Source: Vulcaniibacterium tengchongense
Lineage (GTDB): Bacteria; Pseudomonadota; Gammaproteobacteria; Xanthomonadales; Xanthomonadaceae
Direction: 5' to 3'
Assembly (NCBI RefSeq): GCF_003814555.1
Contig: NZ_RKQN01000001.1
Location: forward strand, 702,546 to 766,545
Length of the DNA: 64,000 nucleotides
This document shows, in pieces, positions 57,291 through 64,000 of the stretch. The notes beneath the pieces were generated by a model, which worked only from the letters and a program-made list of their open reading frames with translations, did not search any database and had not been told where the DNA came from. The position numbers and the translations under genes are program-made. Positions within the stretch are counted from its first letter, which is position 1. Each line of letters starts with the position of its first letter.

Positions 57291-59720
57291 TTGACCTCGC
57301 AACAGGCCATCGAAGGCGCAAGACCACCCGGCCGGCTTCGGCGCGGCGCGCCCGGGCGTTCGCGTGCGCGCCGGCGACGCCGCGGGCTGCAGGCCGCGCT
57401 CGCCGCGCTGCTGCTCGCCGTCGCCGCGATGCTGCTGGACCTGGCCTTCCCGCTGCCGCTGCCGCGCGCCGACGGCGGCGGTGCGGTGGTGGTCGCGGCC
57501 GACGGCACGCCGCTGCGCGCGTTCCCGGACCGCGACGGCGTCTGGCGCTACCCGGCCGCCCCGGACACGGTTTCGCCGCTGTACCTGCAGGCGTTGCTGA
57601 ATTACGAGGACCGCCGGTTCTGGACGCATCCGGGGGTCGATCCGCTCGCCCTGCTGCGCGCCGGCGCGCAATGGCTGCGCCACGGCCGCGTCGTTTCCGG
57701 CGGCTCGACCCTGACCATGCAGGTGGCGCGCATCCTCGACCCGCCCGCGCGCGGCCGCTCGCGCACGCCGTGGGGCAAGCTCAAGCAGCTGCTGCGCGCG
57801 CTGCAGCTGGAAGCGCACCTGTCCAAGCGCGAGATCCTGGCGCTGTACCTGCAGCGCGCGCCGTTCGGCGGCACCCTCGAGGGCGTGGAGGCGGCGAGCT
57901 GGGCCTATCTTGGCAAGCCCGCCGCGCGCCTGTCGCACGCCGAAGCGGCGCTGCTGGCGGTGCTGCCGCAGGCGCCGAGCCGGCTGCGTCCCGACCGCGC
58001 GCCGGACCGCGCCCGCGCCGCCCGCGACAAGGTGCTGGCGCGGATGGCGGCGCTGGGCGTGTGGCCGGCGGCCGCGGTCGCGGACGCGCGCATCGAGCCG
58101 GTGGTCGCGCGCGCGCTGCAGCCGCCGCAGCGCGCGCCGTTGCTGGCGCAGCGGCTGCGTTTCGAGCGCCCGCGCGCGGCGCGCATCGCGACCACGCTCG
58201 ATCCGGAACTGCAGCGCACCCTGGAAGAGCGCGTCGCGGCGTACTTCTCGGACCTGCCGGAGCGCACCTCCGCGGCGGTGCTGGTGGTCGACAACGCCAG
58301 CCTGGAGGCGCGCGCCTACGTCGGTTCGGTCGCGTTCGCCGATGCGGCGCGGCTCGGCCACGTCGACATGGTCCAGGCCGCGCGCTCGCCGGGCTCGACC
58401 CTGAAGCCGTTCCTGTACGGCCTGGCGCTGGACGACGGCCTGATCCATTCGGAGAGCCTGCTGGTGGACGCGCCGCAATCGTTCGGCGACTACCGGCCGG
58501 GCAACTTCGACGCCGCGTTCAACGGCCCGGTGGGCGCGGCGGAGGCCTTGCGCCTGTCGCTCAACGTGCCGGCGGTGGACCTGCTCGACCGCGTCGGGCC
58601 GTCGCGCTTCGCCGCGCGCCTGGCCCACGCGGGCGTGCGCCTGCAGTGGCCGCGCGGGGCCGAGCCGAACCTGGCGATGATCCTCGGCGGCACCGGCGCG
58701 CGCCTGGAGGACCTGGTCGGCGCCTACGCGGCGCTGAACCGCGGCGGCCTCGCCGGGCGGGTGCGCTACACGCCGGACGCGCCGCGGCTCGAACGGCGCC
58801 TGCTGTCGCCGGGCGCGGCGTGGATCGTGCGCGAGATCCTCGAAGCCCATCCGCGCCCGGGCAGCGTCGCGGGCGCCTTCGACCCCGGCCTGCGCCCGCG
58901 CGTGGCCTGGAAGACCGGCACCAGCTACGGCTTCCGCGACGCCTGGGCGCTCGGCGGCACCCGCCGCTATACCGTCGGCGTCTGGGTCGGCCGCCCCGAC
59001 GGCACGCCGCTGCCGGGGCAGTACGGCGCGGTGACCGCGTTGCCGCTGCTGTTCGAGACCATCGACAGCCTGCCGCGCGGGCGCGGCGACGGCGCGCCGA
59101 GCCCACCGCCGGCGGAGGTGGAGCGGGCGGAGATCTGCTGGCCGCTGGGCTTGCCGCCCGAGGCGGACGCACCAGCGCTGTGCCAGCGGCGCCGCGAGGC
59201 CTGGGCGCTGCGCGGCGTGCTGCCGCCGACGCTGCCCGAGCGCGGCGCACGGCTGTGGAGCCCCGGCGTGGAGCGCTTCGAGGTCGACGCGCGCAGCGGC
59301 CTGCGCCTGTCCGCGGATTGCCGCCTGCCGCATGCGCGGCGCGAGGCGCGTATCGCGCGCTGGCCGGCGCTGGCCTCGCCCTGGCTCCCGGCCGAGCTGC
59401 GCCGCGCCTCGCGCCTGCCGCCGCTGGCGCCGGACTGCGCCGACGACGGCCGCGACGCCGGCGAGGAACTGCGCATCGAAGGCCTGCAGCGCAACGCCAG
59501 CTTGGCGCGCGTCCCGGGCAGCGCGCAGCCGCCGCGGCTGACCCTGCGCGCGCTCGGCGGCCGCGCGCGCGTGCGCTGGCTGCTCGACGGCCGGCTGATC
59601 GGCGAATCCGACGGCGAAGGGCGTTTCGAACACGAGTTCGCCGAACCCGGCGAACACGTGCTCACCGCGCTGGCCGACAGCGGCGCCTGGAGCGGCGTGT
59701 CGTTCCGGGTACTGCGGTAG
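57291..59720 (+). CDS. pbpC: Penicillin-binding protein 1C
   Basis: This is a bifunctional murein synthase of about 809 aa. After one N-terminal transmembrane helix comes the GT51 glycosyltransferase (catalytic E106 in NYEDRRFWTHPG, then GGSTLTMQVAR and KREILALYLQ). The transpeptidase follows, with S369 in SPGSTLKPF and WKTGTSYGFRDAW, and then the PbpC-specific C-terminal domain (from about 690). It closely follows E. coli PbpC throughout. No ATG precedes the membrane helix in frame, so TTG at 57291 is the best start. It overlaps the stop of a 9-codon ORF (57265-57294). Confidence 0.92.
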   Translation: MTSQQAIEGARPPGRLRRGAPGRSRARRRRRGLQAALAALLLAVAAMLLDLAFPLPLPRADGGGAVVVAADGTPLRAFPDRDGVWRYPAAPDTVSPLYLQALLNYEDRRFWTHPGVDPLALLRAGAQWLRHGRVVSGGSTLTMQVARILDPPARGRSRTPWGKLKQLLRALQLEAHLSKREILALYLQRAPFGGTLEGVEAASWAYLGKPAARLSHAEAALLAVLPQAPSRLRPDRAPDRARAARDKVLARMAALGVWPAAAVADARIEPVVARALQPPQRAPLLAQRLRFERPRAARIATTLDPELQRTLEERVAAYFSDLPERTSAAVLVVDNASLEARAYVGSVAFADAARLGHVDMVQAARSPGSTLKPFLYGLALDDGLIHSESLLVDAPQSFGDYRPGNFDAAFNGPVGAAEALRLSLNVPAVDLLDRVGPSRFAARLAHAGVRLQWPRGAEPNLAMILGGTGARLEDLVGAYAALNRGGLAGRVRYTPDAPRLERRLLSPGAAWIVREILEAHPRPGSVAGAFDPGLRPRVAWKTGTSYGFRDAWALGGTRRYTVGVWVGRPDGTPLPGQYGAVTALPLLFETIDSLPRGRGDGAPSPPPAEVERAEICWPLGLPPEADAPALCQRRREAWALRGVLPPTLPERGARLWSPGVERFEVDARSGLRLSADCRLPHARREARIARWPALASPWLPAELRRASRLPPLAPDCADDGRDAGEELRIEGLQRNASLARVPGSAQPPRLTLRALGGRARVRWLLDGRLIGESDGEGRFEHEFAEPGEHVLTALADSGAWSGVSFRVLR

Positions 59721-60514
59721 GGAGGGTTCCGGGCCGCTTCATTCGTCCGCGTCCGACGCGGCGAACAGATCCCCGGTCGAATGCCCGGAACCCAATGCTG
59801 CGCGGCATAGCCGGAGCCGCAGGCCAAGGCGGCACGAGCAGGAATGGAGCGGCCGTACCGGTCAGCGCGGTGCGCAGCCAGTTCCGCGCCGGGACGCCGC
59901 GCAGGCGCCGGTCCCGCCCGTGGGCCGGGGCGACGCCCACCCAGGGCGGGGCGATCAGCAACGCCGTGGCGGCAATGGCGGCCAGCGCCCCGCCATACGC
60001 CCTCGTCGGCCGAATCGGCGCCGGCCCAGTCCGGCAGGGGCGCCGGTTCCGTGGCGAGGGGCGCCCCGAACGGGGCCGATGCGCCGCCTCCACCGTTGAC
60101 GCCGCCGTGGCCGGGCCACGGGGCGGCGCCGGAAATCGGCGGGGAGCCCGAAGGCGGCAGATCGAGCGCGGGACCCAGATGCGCCCATGCGTCGTGCGCG
60201 CGCGTGCGCGCCCAGGTACGGCAGGACCAGGACCGCGCCATCCGCCCACGGCGTGGCCAAGGCGTAACGAGGCCCCCCGCCGCCAGGCCGGCGTGCAGCA
60301 TCAGGACCGAGGCGACAGAGCCGATCGCGCCGACGATCAGGCTCGTCTGCGCGCGCGGCCAGTGTTGCCGCTGCGAGCCGTGCGCGGAGGCGGGCGGTTT
60401 CCGCGTTGGGGCCCATGGAGGCGGCGGCGATCGGCGCCGAATGGCGCCGCAATCCGGCTGTCCCGCCTGGTGGCCTGCCGCCGGCCGGCGCCGGCCTGGG
60501 GCGGACCGAGCCCG
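59721..60514. other. 794-bp region without a convincing gene
   Basis: All frames are Arg/Pro/Ala-rich. On the minus strand, hydrophobic stretches appear in different frames (SLIVGAIGSVASVLMLHAGL near 60300-60350; AAIAATALLIAPPW near 59960-60000; NWLRTALTGTAAPFLLVPPW near 59830-59890), as if a membrane-protein gene had been broken by frameshifts. The pbpC stop and the ferritin-like gene stop face each other across it. No terminator with a T-tract was seen. Confidence 0.4.
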
Positions 60515-61093
60515 CTAGGCGTTTTCCCCGGTCCAGCCGGCGAGCATGTCCGCCAGCTCGTCGGCGTGCTCTTCTTCCTGGGCGAGGATGTCTTCCATCA
60601 TCCGCTTGGTGGTGGTGTCGCGGTCGCCGATGTAGTCGATGATGGCGCGGTAGCTGTCGATCGCGATGCGTTCGGCCACCAGGTCTTCCTTGACCATGTC
60701 GCGCAGGTCGTGGCCTTCGACGTACTCGGCGTGCGAGCGCGAGGCGAGCACCGCCGGGTTCATGTCCGGCTCGCCGCCGAGCTGGACGATGCGTTCGGCG
60801 ATGCGGTCGGCGTGCGCCTGCTCGTCGTTGGCGTGCTCGAGGAACTCGGCCTTGATCGCGTCGGCCATCAGCCCCTTGGCCATGAAGTAGTGGCGCTTGT
60901 AGCGCAGCACGCACACCAGTTCGGTGGCCAACGCCTCGTTGAGCAGGCGGATCACCGTCTCGCGCTCGGCGGTGTAGCTGTCGGTGATCGCGCCTTCCTC
61001 GATGTGCTTGCGCGCACGCTCGCGGATCGCCTGGATGTCGGCGACGAACGGCGAATGGGCGACCTGGGGGGAAGCGGGCTGCTGGGTCGGCAT
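60515..61093 (-). CDS. Ferritin-like (bacterioferritin-type) protein
   Basis: This is a 192-aa four-helix-bundle protein. Diiron-type ligands are visible as paired Glu/ExxH motifs: LATELVCVLRYKRHYF (helix A), EFLEHANDEQAHADRI (helix B), DLVAERIAIDSYR (helix C) and ILAQEEEHADEL (helix D). It resembles bacterioferritin/DUF455-like stress ferritins annotated in Xanthomonadaceae. The N-terminal 35 residues precede the fold. A perfect Shine-Dalgarno (AGGAGG, minus strand, at 61101-61106) fixes the start. It follows the peroxiredoxin gene by 50 bases, suggesting joint oxidative-stress expression. Confidence 0.88.
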   Translation of the reverse strand: MPTQQPASPQVAHSPFVADIQAIRERARKHIEEGAITDSYTAERETVIRLLNEALATELVCVLRYKRHYFMAKGLMADAIKAEFLEHANDEQAHADRIAERIVQLGGEPDMNPAVLASRSHAEYVEGHDLRDMVKEDLVAERIAIDSYRAIIDYIGDRDTTTKRMMEDILAQEEEHADELADMLAGWTGENA

Positions 61094-61143
61094 GTTGCGG
61101 CCTCCTGGGGGAAGAAGAAGCGCGCCGCCGTCCGGCGTTGCGG

Positions 61144-61623
61144 TCACGGCAGCTGCGCGAGCATGTGTTCGGCCGAGGACACCCGGAATTCGCCCGGTGC
61201 CTCGACGTTGAGCAGCTTGACCACGCCGTTTTCGGCGTACAGGGCGAAGCGGCGCGCGCGGACGCCCATGCCGTAGGCGCTGGCGTCGAGCTCCAGGCCG
61301 AGCGCGCGGGTGAAGTCGCCGTTGCCGTCGGCCAGCATCATCAAGCCTTCCGGCACGTTCTGGCTCTGCGCCCAGGCCTGCATCACGAACGGGTCGTTCA
61401 CCGCCATGCACGCCACTTCCACGCCCTTGCGGCGGAATTCGTCGAAATGCTCGACGAAGCCGGGCAGGTGTTTTTCCGAGCAGGTCGGCGTGAACGCGCC
61501 GGGCACCGCGAACAGCACCACGTTGCGGCCGTCGAACAGGGCGTTGGTGTCGACGGTCTCGATGCCGTCGCGGATGCGTTGCAGCGGCGCTTCCGGGATG
61601 CTATCGCCGATCTGGATGGTCAT
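61144..61623 (-). CDS. Peroxiredoxin (Prx5/AhpE-like, thiol peroxidase)
   Basis: This is a 159-aa peroxiredoxin of the Prx5 subfamily that reduces H2O2 and organic peroxides. The peroxidatic cysteine is C48 in PGAFTPTCSEKHLPG, with GDSIPEAPL at the N terminus and ALGLELDASAYGMGVRARRFA downstream. It lacks the fused glutaredoxin domain found in some relatives. A -10 box TACACT lies at 61652-61657 on the minus strand, 29 bases before the ATG. It is divergent from hsp20 and upstream of the ferritin-like gene. Confidence 0.94.
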   Translation of the reverse strand: MTIQIGDSIPEAPLQRIRDGIETVDTNALFDGRNVVLFAVPGAFTPTCSEKHLPGFVEHFDEFRRKGVEVACMAVNDPFVMQAWAQSQNVPEGLMMLADGNGDFTRALGLELDASAYGMGVRARRFALYAENGVVKLLNVEAPGEFRVSSAEHMLAQLP

Positions 61624-61651
61624 GGGGCAGGCCTGTCTGATGTCTAAACAC

Positions 61652-61657
61652 AGTGTA
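61652..61657 (-). promoter_or_regulatory. Probable -10 element of the peroxiredoxin-ferritin operon
   Basis: On the minus strand TACACT is followed by GTGTTTAGAC and lies 29 bases before the peroxiredoxin ATG. A TTGACG at 61678-61683 is the nearest -35 but is 20 bp away, longer than ideal. Confidence 0.45.
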
Positions 61658-61686
61658 GTGGGGGCGTGCGTACGTCGCGTCAACGG

Positions 61687-61714
61687 CTTGAAACGCAAGG
61701 GCGCACGCCCATCT
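61687..61714 (+). promoter_or_regulatory. Sigma-32 (heat-shock) promoter of hsp20
   Basis: CTTGAAA (61687-61693), a 14-bp spacer and CCCATCT (61708-61714) match the RpoH consensus CTTGAAA-N(11-16)-CCCATnT at every specified base. The hsp20 ATG is 48 bases downstream. Confidence 0.9.
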
Positions 61715-61762
61715 TGCCGGCATGCGGCGCCATGCCGCGCTACCGAAAACCGGAGGGTCGAC

Positions 61763-62242
61763 ATGAACCTGACGCGTTACCAGCAGCAGTGGCCGGGGCA
61801 GTCGCTGCTCCAGGACGAAATCAAGCAGATGTTCGAACGCTTCTTCCAGATCGGCGACCAGCAGGACGAGTCCTCGGTGGTCACCAGCCAGTGGGTGCCC
61901 CGGGTCGACATTCTCGAGGAGCCCAGCCGGTTCGTGATCCTGGCCGACCTGCCGGGCGTGGATCCGCAGGACGTGGAGGTGCTGATGGACAAGGGCATCC
62001 TCTCGATCAAGGGCGAGCGCAAGAGCGAGCTCAACGAGCAGCGCGACCGCTACACCCGGGTCGAGCGCCGCTACGGCAGCTTCCATCGCCGCTTCGCCCT
62101 GCCGGACAGCGCCGATCCGGACGGCATCACCGCGAGCGGCCGTCACGGCGTGCTGGAGATCAGCATTCCGAAGCGGCCGGAGACCACGCCGCGGCGGATC
62201 CAGGTCGGAACCGCATCCGCCGGCCCGGGTTCGGTGCAGTAG
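61763..62242 (+). CDS. Small heat-shock protein Hsp20
   Basis: This is a 159-aa alpha-crystallin-domain chaperone that holds unfolding proteins for refolding by DnaK/ClpB. The domain runs from about residue 44 to 140 (WVPRVDILEEPSRFVILADLPGV, GILSIKGERK, the ARYGSFHRRFALP-like block and SRHGVLEISIPK) and ends with an I-x-V type tail (RRIQVG) used for oligomerisation. The Shine-Dalgarno CCGGAGGG precedes the ATG. It is driven by a consensus sigma-32 promoter and followed by a DnaJ-family gene. Confidence 0.95.
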   Translation: MNLTRYQQQWPGQSLLQDEIKQMFERFFQIGDQQDESSVVTSQWVPRVDILEEPSRFVILADLPGVDPQDVEVLMDKGILSIKGERKSELNEQRDRYTRVERRYGSFHRRFALPDSADPDGITASGRHGVLEISIPKRPETTPRRIQVGTASAGPGSVQ

Positions 62243-62265
62243 CGATCAGGCGAGTGCCGCCCGAT

Positions 62266-62293
62266 GCTCCCCGCCCGAGCGCGGGCGGGGAGC
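62266..62293 (+). terminator. Hairpin after hsp20
   Basis: A 12-bp stem (GCTCCCCGCCCG/CGGGCGGGGAGC) with a 4-base loop lies 24 bases after the hsp20 stop. No T-tract follows, so termination strength is uncertain. Confidence 0.5.
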
Positions 62294-62395
62294 GCGGGGC
62301 GCCGACGGACGCGCGGCGGCGTTCGATTCGCGCCCGACCGGTTATCGCCGCGCACGTCCGGAGCCATCGCAGGGAGCCGGCGCCGTGTCGCCGGT

Positions 62396-62482
62396 GCCCC
62401 GCGCCGCGGCTTCGCGCCGCGGCGCGGGGCGGGCCTGGGAGGTCTTACACTACGGCCCGCAAGCGCCGCTTGCGGGCCGTAG
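62396..62482 (+). promoter_or_regulatory. Hairpin-promoter-palindrome block upstream of the dnaJ-like gene
   Basis: A perfect 15-bp hairpin (62396-62410 with 62416-62430) is followed by a -10 box TACACT (62446-62451). That box runs straight into a perfect 33-bp palindrome (16-bp arms 62450-62465 and 62467-62482 around one base). The palindrome covers the expected start of transcription, 55 bases before the ATG. It could be an operator or a 5' mRNA hairpin. Confidence 0.6.
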
Positions 62483-62536
62483 CCGTTGTGGGCGGCACGA
62501 CGGAGGCGGATCCGATCCGAGCGAGCGGGACCATCG

Positions 62537-63418
62537 ATGCAATTCAAGGATTACTACGAGATCCTGGGCGTGGAGCCCAGCGCCGGCGAGGCCGAGATCA
62601 AGTCGGCCTACCGTCGGCTCGCGCGCAAGTACCACCCGGACGTGAGCAAGGAGCCGGGCGCGGAAGAGAAGTTCAAGGCGGTCAACGAGGCCTATGAGGC
62701 GCTGCGCGACCCGCAGAAGCGCGCCGCCTACGACCAGCTGCGCGCGCGCGGCTATCGCCCCGGCGACGAGGTGCAGCCGCCGCCGGGCGGCTTCGGCGGC
62801 GGCTACGGCGGCGTCGACTTCGAGGAGATCTTCGCCGGCGGCGGCGCCGGGGGCGGCTTCAGCGATTTCTTCGAAAGCCTGTTCGGTCGCGGCGGCGGCT
62901 TCGGCCAGGCGCGCGGCGCGGCGGCACGGGGCGACACGCGCGCCAGGCTCGCGGTGTCGCTGGAGACGGTGCACGAAGGCGGCAGCGTGCGCATCTCCGT
63001 CGGCGGCAAGACCTACGACGTGCGCATCCCCAAGGGCATCCGCCCGGGGCAGATGATCCGCCTGGCCGGGCAGGGCCGCAACGGCGACCTGCTGCTGGAG
63101 ATCGAGTACGCCGCGCATCCGCAGTTCGAGGTGGACGGACGCAACGTGATCTACCCGCTGCCGGTGGCGCCATGGGAAGCCGCGCTCGGCGCGGCGGTCA
63201 GCGTGCCGACGCTGGGCGGGCCGGTCGAGGTGAAGATCCCGCCGGGCTCCGAGGCCGGCCGCAAGCTGCGGCTGCGCGGCCGCGGCCTGCCGGGCACGCC
63301 GCCCGGCGACCAGATCGTCGAGCTGGAGGTGCTGGCGCCGCGCGCGCACACTAAGGCGCAGCGCGAGGCCTATGAGCGCATGCGCGAGGCGTTCGGCGAC
63401 GATTGGCGGCGCGCCTGA
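62537..63418 (+). CDS. CbpA-like DnaJ family co-chaperone
   Basis: This is a 293-aa J-domain protein without the zinc-finger region. The J domain is residues 4-70 with HPD at 33-35, followed by a Gly/Phe-rich linker (about 80-135, GGGAGGGFSDFFESLFGRGGG) and two C-terminal substrate-binding domains (RLAVSLETVHEGGSVRISVGGKTYDVRIPKG; GGPVEVKIPPGSEAGRKLRLRGRGLPG). This is the CbpA/DnaJ class II layout. It stimulates DnaK ATPase. Being next to hsp20 suggests heat-stress expression. Confidence 0.93.
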   Translation: MQFKDYYEILGVEPSAGEAEIKSAYRRLARKYHPDVSKEPGAEEKFKAVNEAYEALRDPQKRAAYDQLRARGYRPGDEVQPPPGGFGGGYGGVDFEEIFAGGGAGGGFSDFFESLFGRGGGFGQARGAAARGDTRARLAVSLETVHEGGSVRISVGGKTYDVRIPKGIRPGQMIRLAGQGRNGDLLLEIEYAAHPQFEVDGRNVIYPLPVAPWEAALGAAVSVPTLGGPVEVKIPPGSEAGRKLRLRGRGLPGTPPGDQIVELEVLAPRAHTKAQREAYERMREAFGDDWRRA

Positions 63419-63704
63419 GCGCCATCGCGTACCGCTGGGACCGGGAGCGTTTGCGCCGCGGCGCACGGCGGCCGCGTCTCCGGCCCTTGGCGCCGGCGGC
63501 GCGGGATCGAGAGCTTGGGGTACGCGGCGCCCAGGGACGTCGGATCGCACCGCAGGGCGTGATCGGCCGCGCGCTGCGCGGTGCGGTCCATGCGGAAAAC
63601 GCCGGACGTGCGCCATCGCGCGCGCGAACCGCGGTTCAACCGCGGAGCGTCGGCCAACCGGAAACGTGCGGGAAACGGGCGCCGTGGCCTCGAAGACGCG
63701 CGGA

Positions 63705-64000
63705 TCAGCCCGCGCCCATGACCTGCTGGATCACTTCGGCCAGGTCGGCCTCGCTGAACGGCTTGGTGATGTAGGCGCGGGCGCCCTGGCGCATGCCCCA
63801 GACGCGATCGGTGTCCTGGTCCTTGGTCGTGACCAGGACCACCGGGATGTGCGCGGTCGCGGGATCGCGGCAGATCGAGCGGGTGGCCTGGAAGCCGTTG
63901 AGGTTCGGCATCACCACGTCCATCAGGATCAGGTCCGGCAGCTCGCGCTTGGCCGCGTCGACGCCGGCCGCGCCGTCCTCGGCGGTGAGCGCCTGATGGC
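63705..64000 (-). CDS. pilH: PilH-like CheY-type response regulator, C-terminal part (runs off right edge)
   Basis: About 98 residues of a single-domain receiver are visible. The phospho-acceptor aspartate is in LILMDVVMP, the switch Thr/Ser in VVLVTTKD and the conserved lysine in AYITKPF. The strings NGFQATR, DPATAHIP and VTTKDQDTDRVWGMRQGAR are close to PilH of the type IV pilus Chp system. The N-terminal acidic pocket (about 25-30 residues) lies beyond the window. A pilG/pilI/pilJ cluster would be expected to its left in transcript terms only if the order is atypical, so the neighbourhood cannot be checked. Confidence 0.88.
   Translation of the reverse strand, partial: HQALTAEDGAAGVDAAKRELPDLILMDVVMPNLNGFQATRSICRDPATAHIPVVLVTTKDQDTDRVWGMRQGARAYITKPFSEADLAEVIQQVMGAG

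Noticed and set aside
51124-57327. 2067-codon minus-strand frame across the alpha-2-macroglobulin gene
   Set aside because: Only its last 320 codons (the GT9 enzyme) are real. The rest is a mirror of the macroglobulin gene with no domain features.

Overview
The window is a chromosomal segment of a very GC-rich gammaproteobacterium, most probably Lysobacter or a close Xanthomonadaceae relative. The reasons are the strong preference for G or C at third codon positions, an E. coli-like GyrA numbering, a long LigA, paired DUF3011 proteins, TonB-dependent sugar uptake, and a PilH-type regulator at the right edge. I saw no rRNA, tRNA, CRISPR array, transposase or integrase. Most of it is core genome with one accessory-looking sugar locus.

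Layout. 1-5.9 kb (minus strand): a complete cytochrome c maturation operon, ccmA-B-C-D-E-F-G plus the start of ccmH, mostly joined by 4-nt stop/start overlaps. 6.2-10.6 kb: a DUF3293 gene, a methionine aminotransferase followed by an omega-amidase (a methionine-salvage pair), a YbaK-type deacylase and an OmpA-type lipoprotein with a classic intrinsic terminator. 10.6-14.0 kb (minus): scpA-scpB-rluB; the condensin partner smc lies separately at 37 kb. 14.4-15.0 kb: yciI-bolA.

15.2-36.7 kb is a carbohydrate locus. A LacI-type regulator is followed by a TonB-dependent receptor, a PF10091/GH144-like secreted lipoprotein, an ABC sugar importer (binding protein and two permeases) and a large secreted six-hairpin glycosidase with a discoidin domain. 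Then on the minus strand come zwf, glk, pgl and edd (glucose phosphorylation and the upper Entner-Doudoroff pathway) and a GH1 beta-glucosidase. The importer's ATPase is divergent from the beta-glucosidase. Near-identical 14-bp palindromes (TGTAAACG core) sit before the regulator gene, before the receptor gene, and between the beta-glucosidase and ATPase genes, so one repressor probably ties the locus together. The enzymes suggest import of a beta-linked glucan (beta-1,2 is a specific hypothesis), hydrolysis to glucose and entry into the Entner-Doudoroff pathway. No eda gene is present. Where it might have been expected (27.57-28.32 kb) there is instead a structured, possibly phage-derived RNA-like block and twelve exact-length 21-bp repeats that spell coiled-coil heptads on both strands.

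37-51 kb: smc-zipA-ligA-epmA (chromosome structure, division, DNA ligation, EF-P modification), two tandem DUF3011 secreted proteins, mtnA with a probably leaderless transcript, and gyrA. 51-59.7 kb: a heptosyltransferase-like GT9 gene divergent from an alpha-2-macroglobulin lipoprotein with an intact thioester motif, followed by its usual partner pbpC. 60.5-63.4 kb: a ferritin-like protein, a 1-Cys-type peroxiredoxin, an hsp20 gene behind a consensus sigma-32 promoter, and a CbpA-like DnaJ gene whose promoter overlaps a 33-bp perfect palindrome. The right edge cuts a pilH-like gene.
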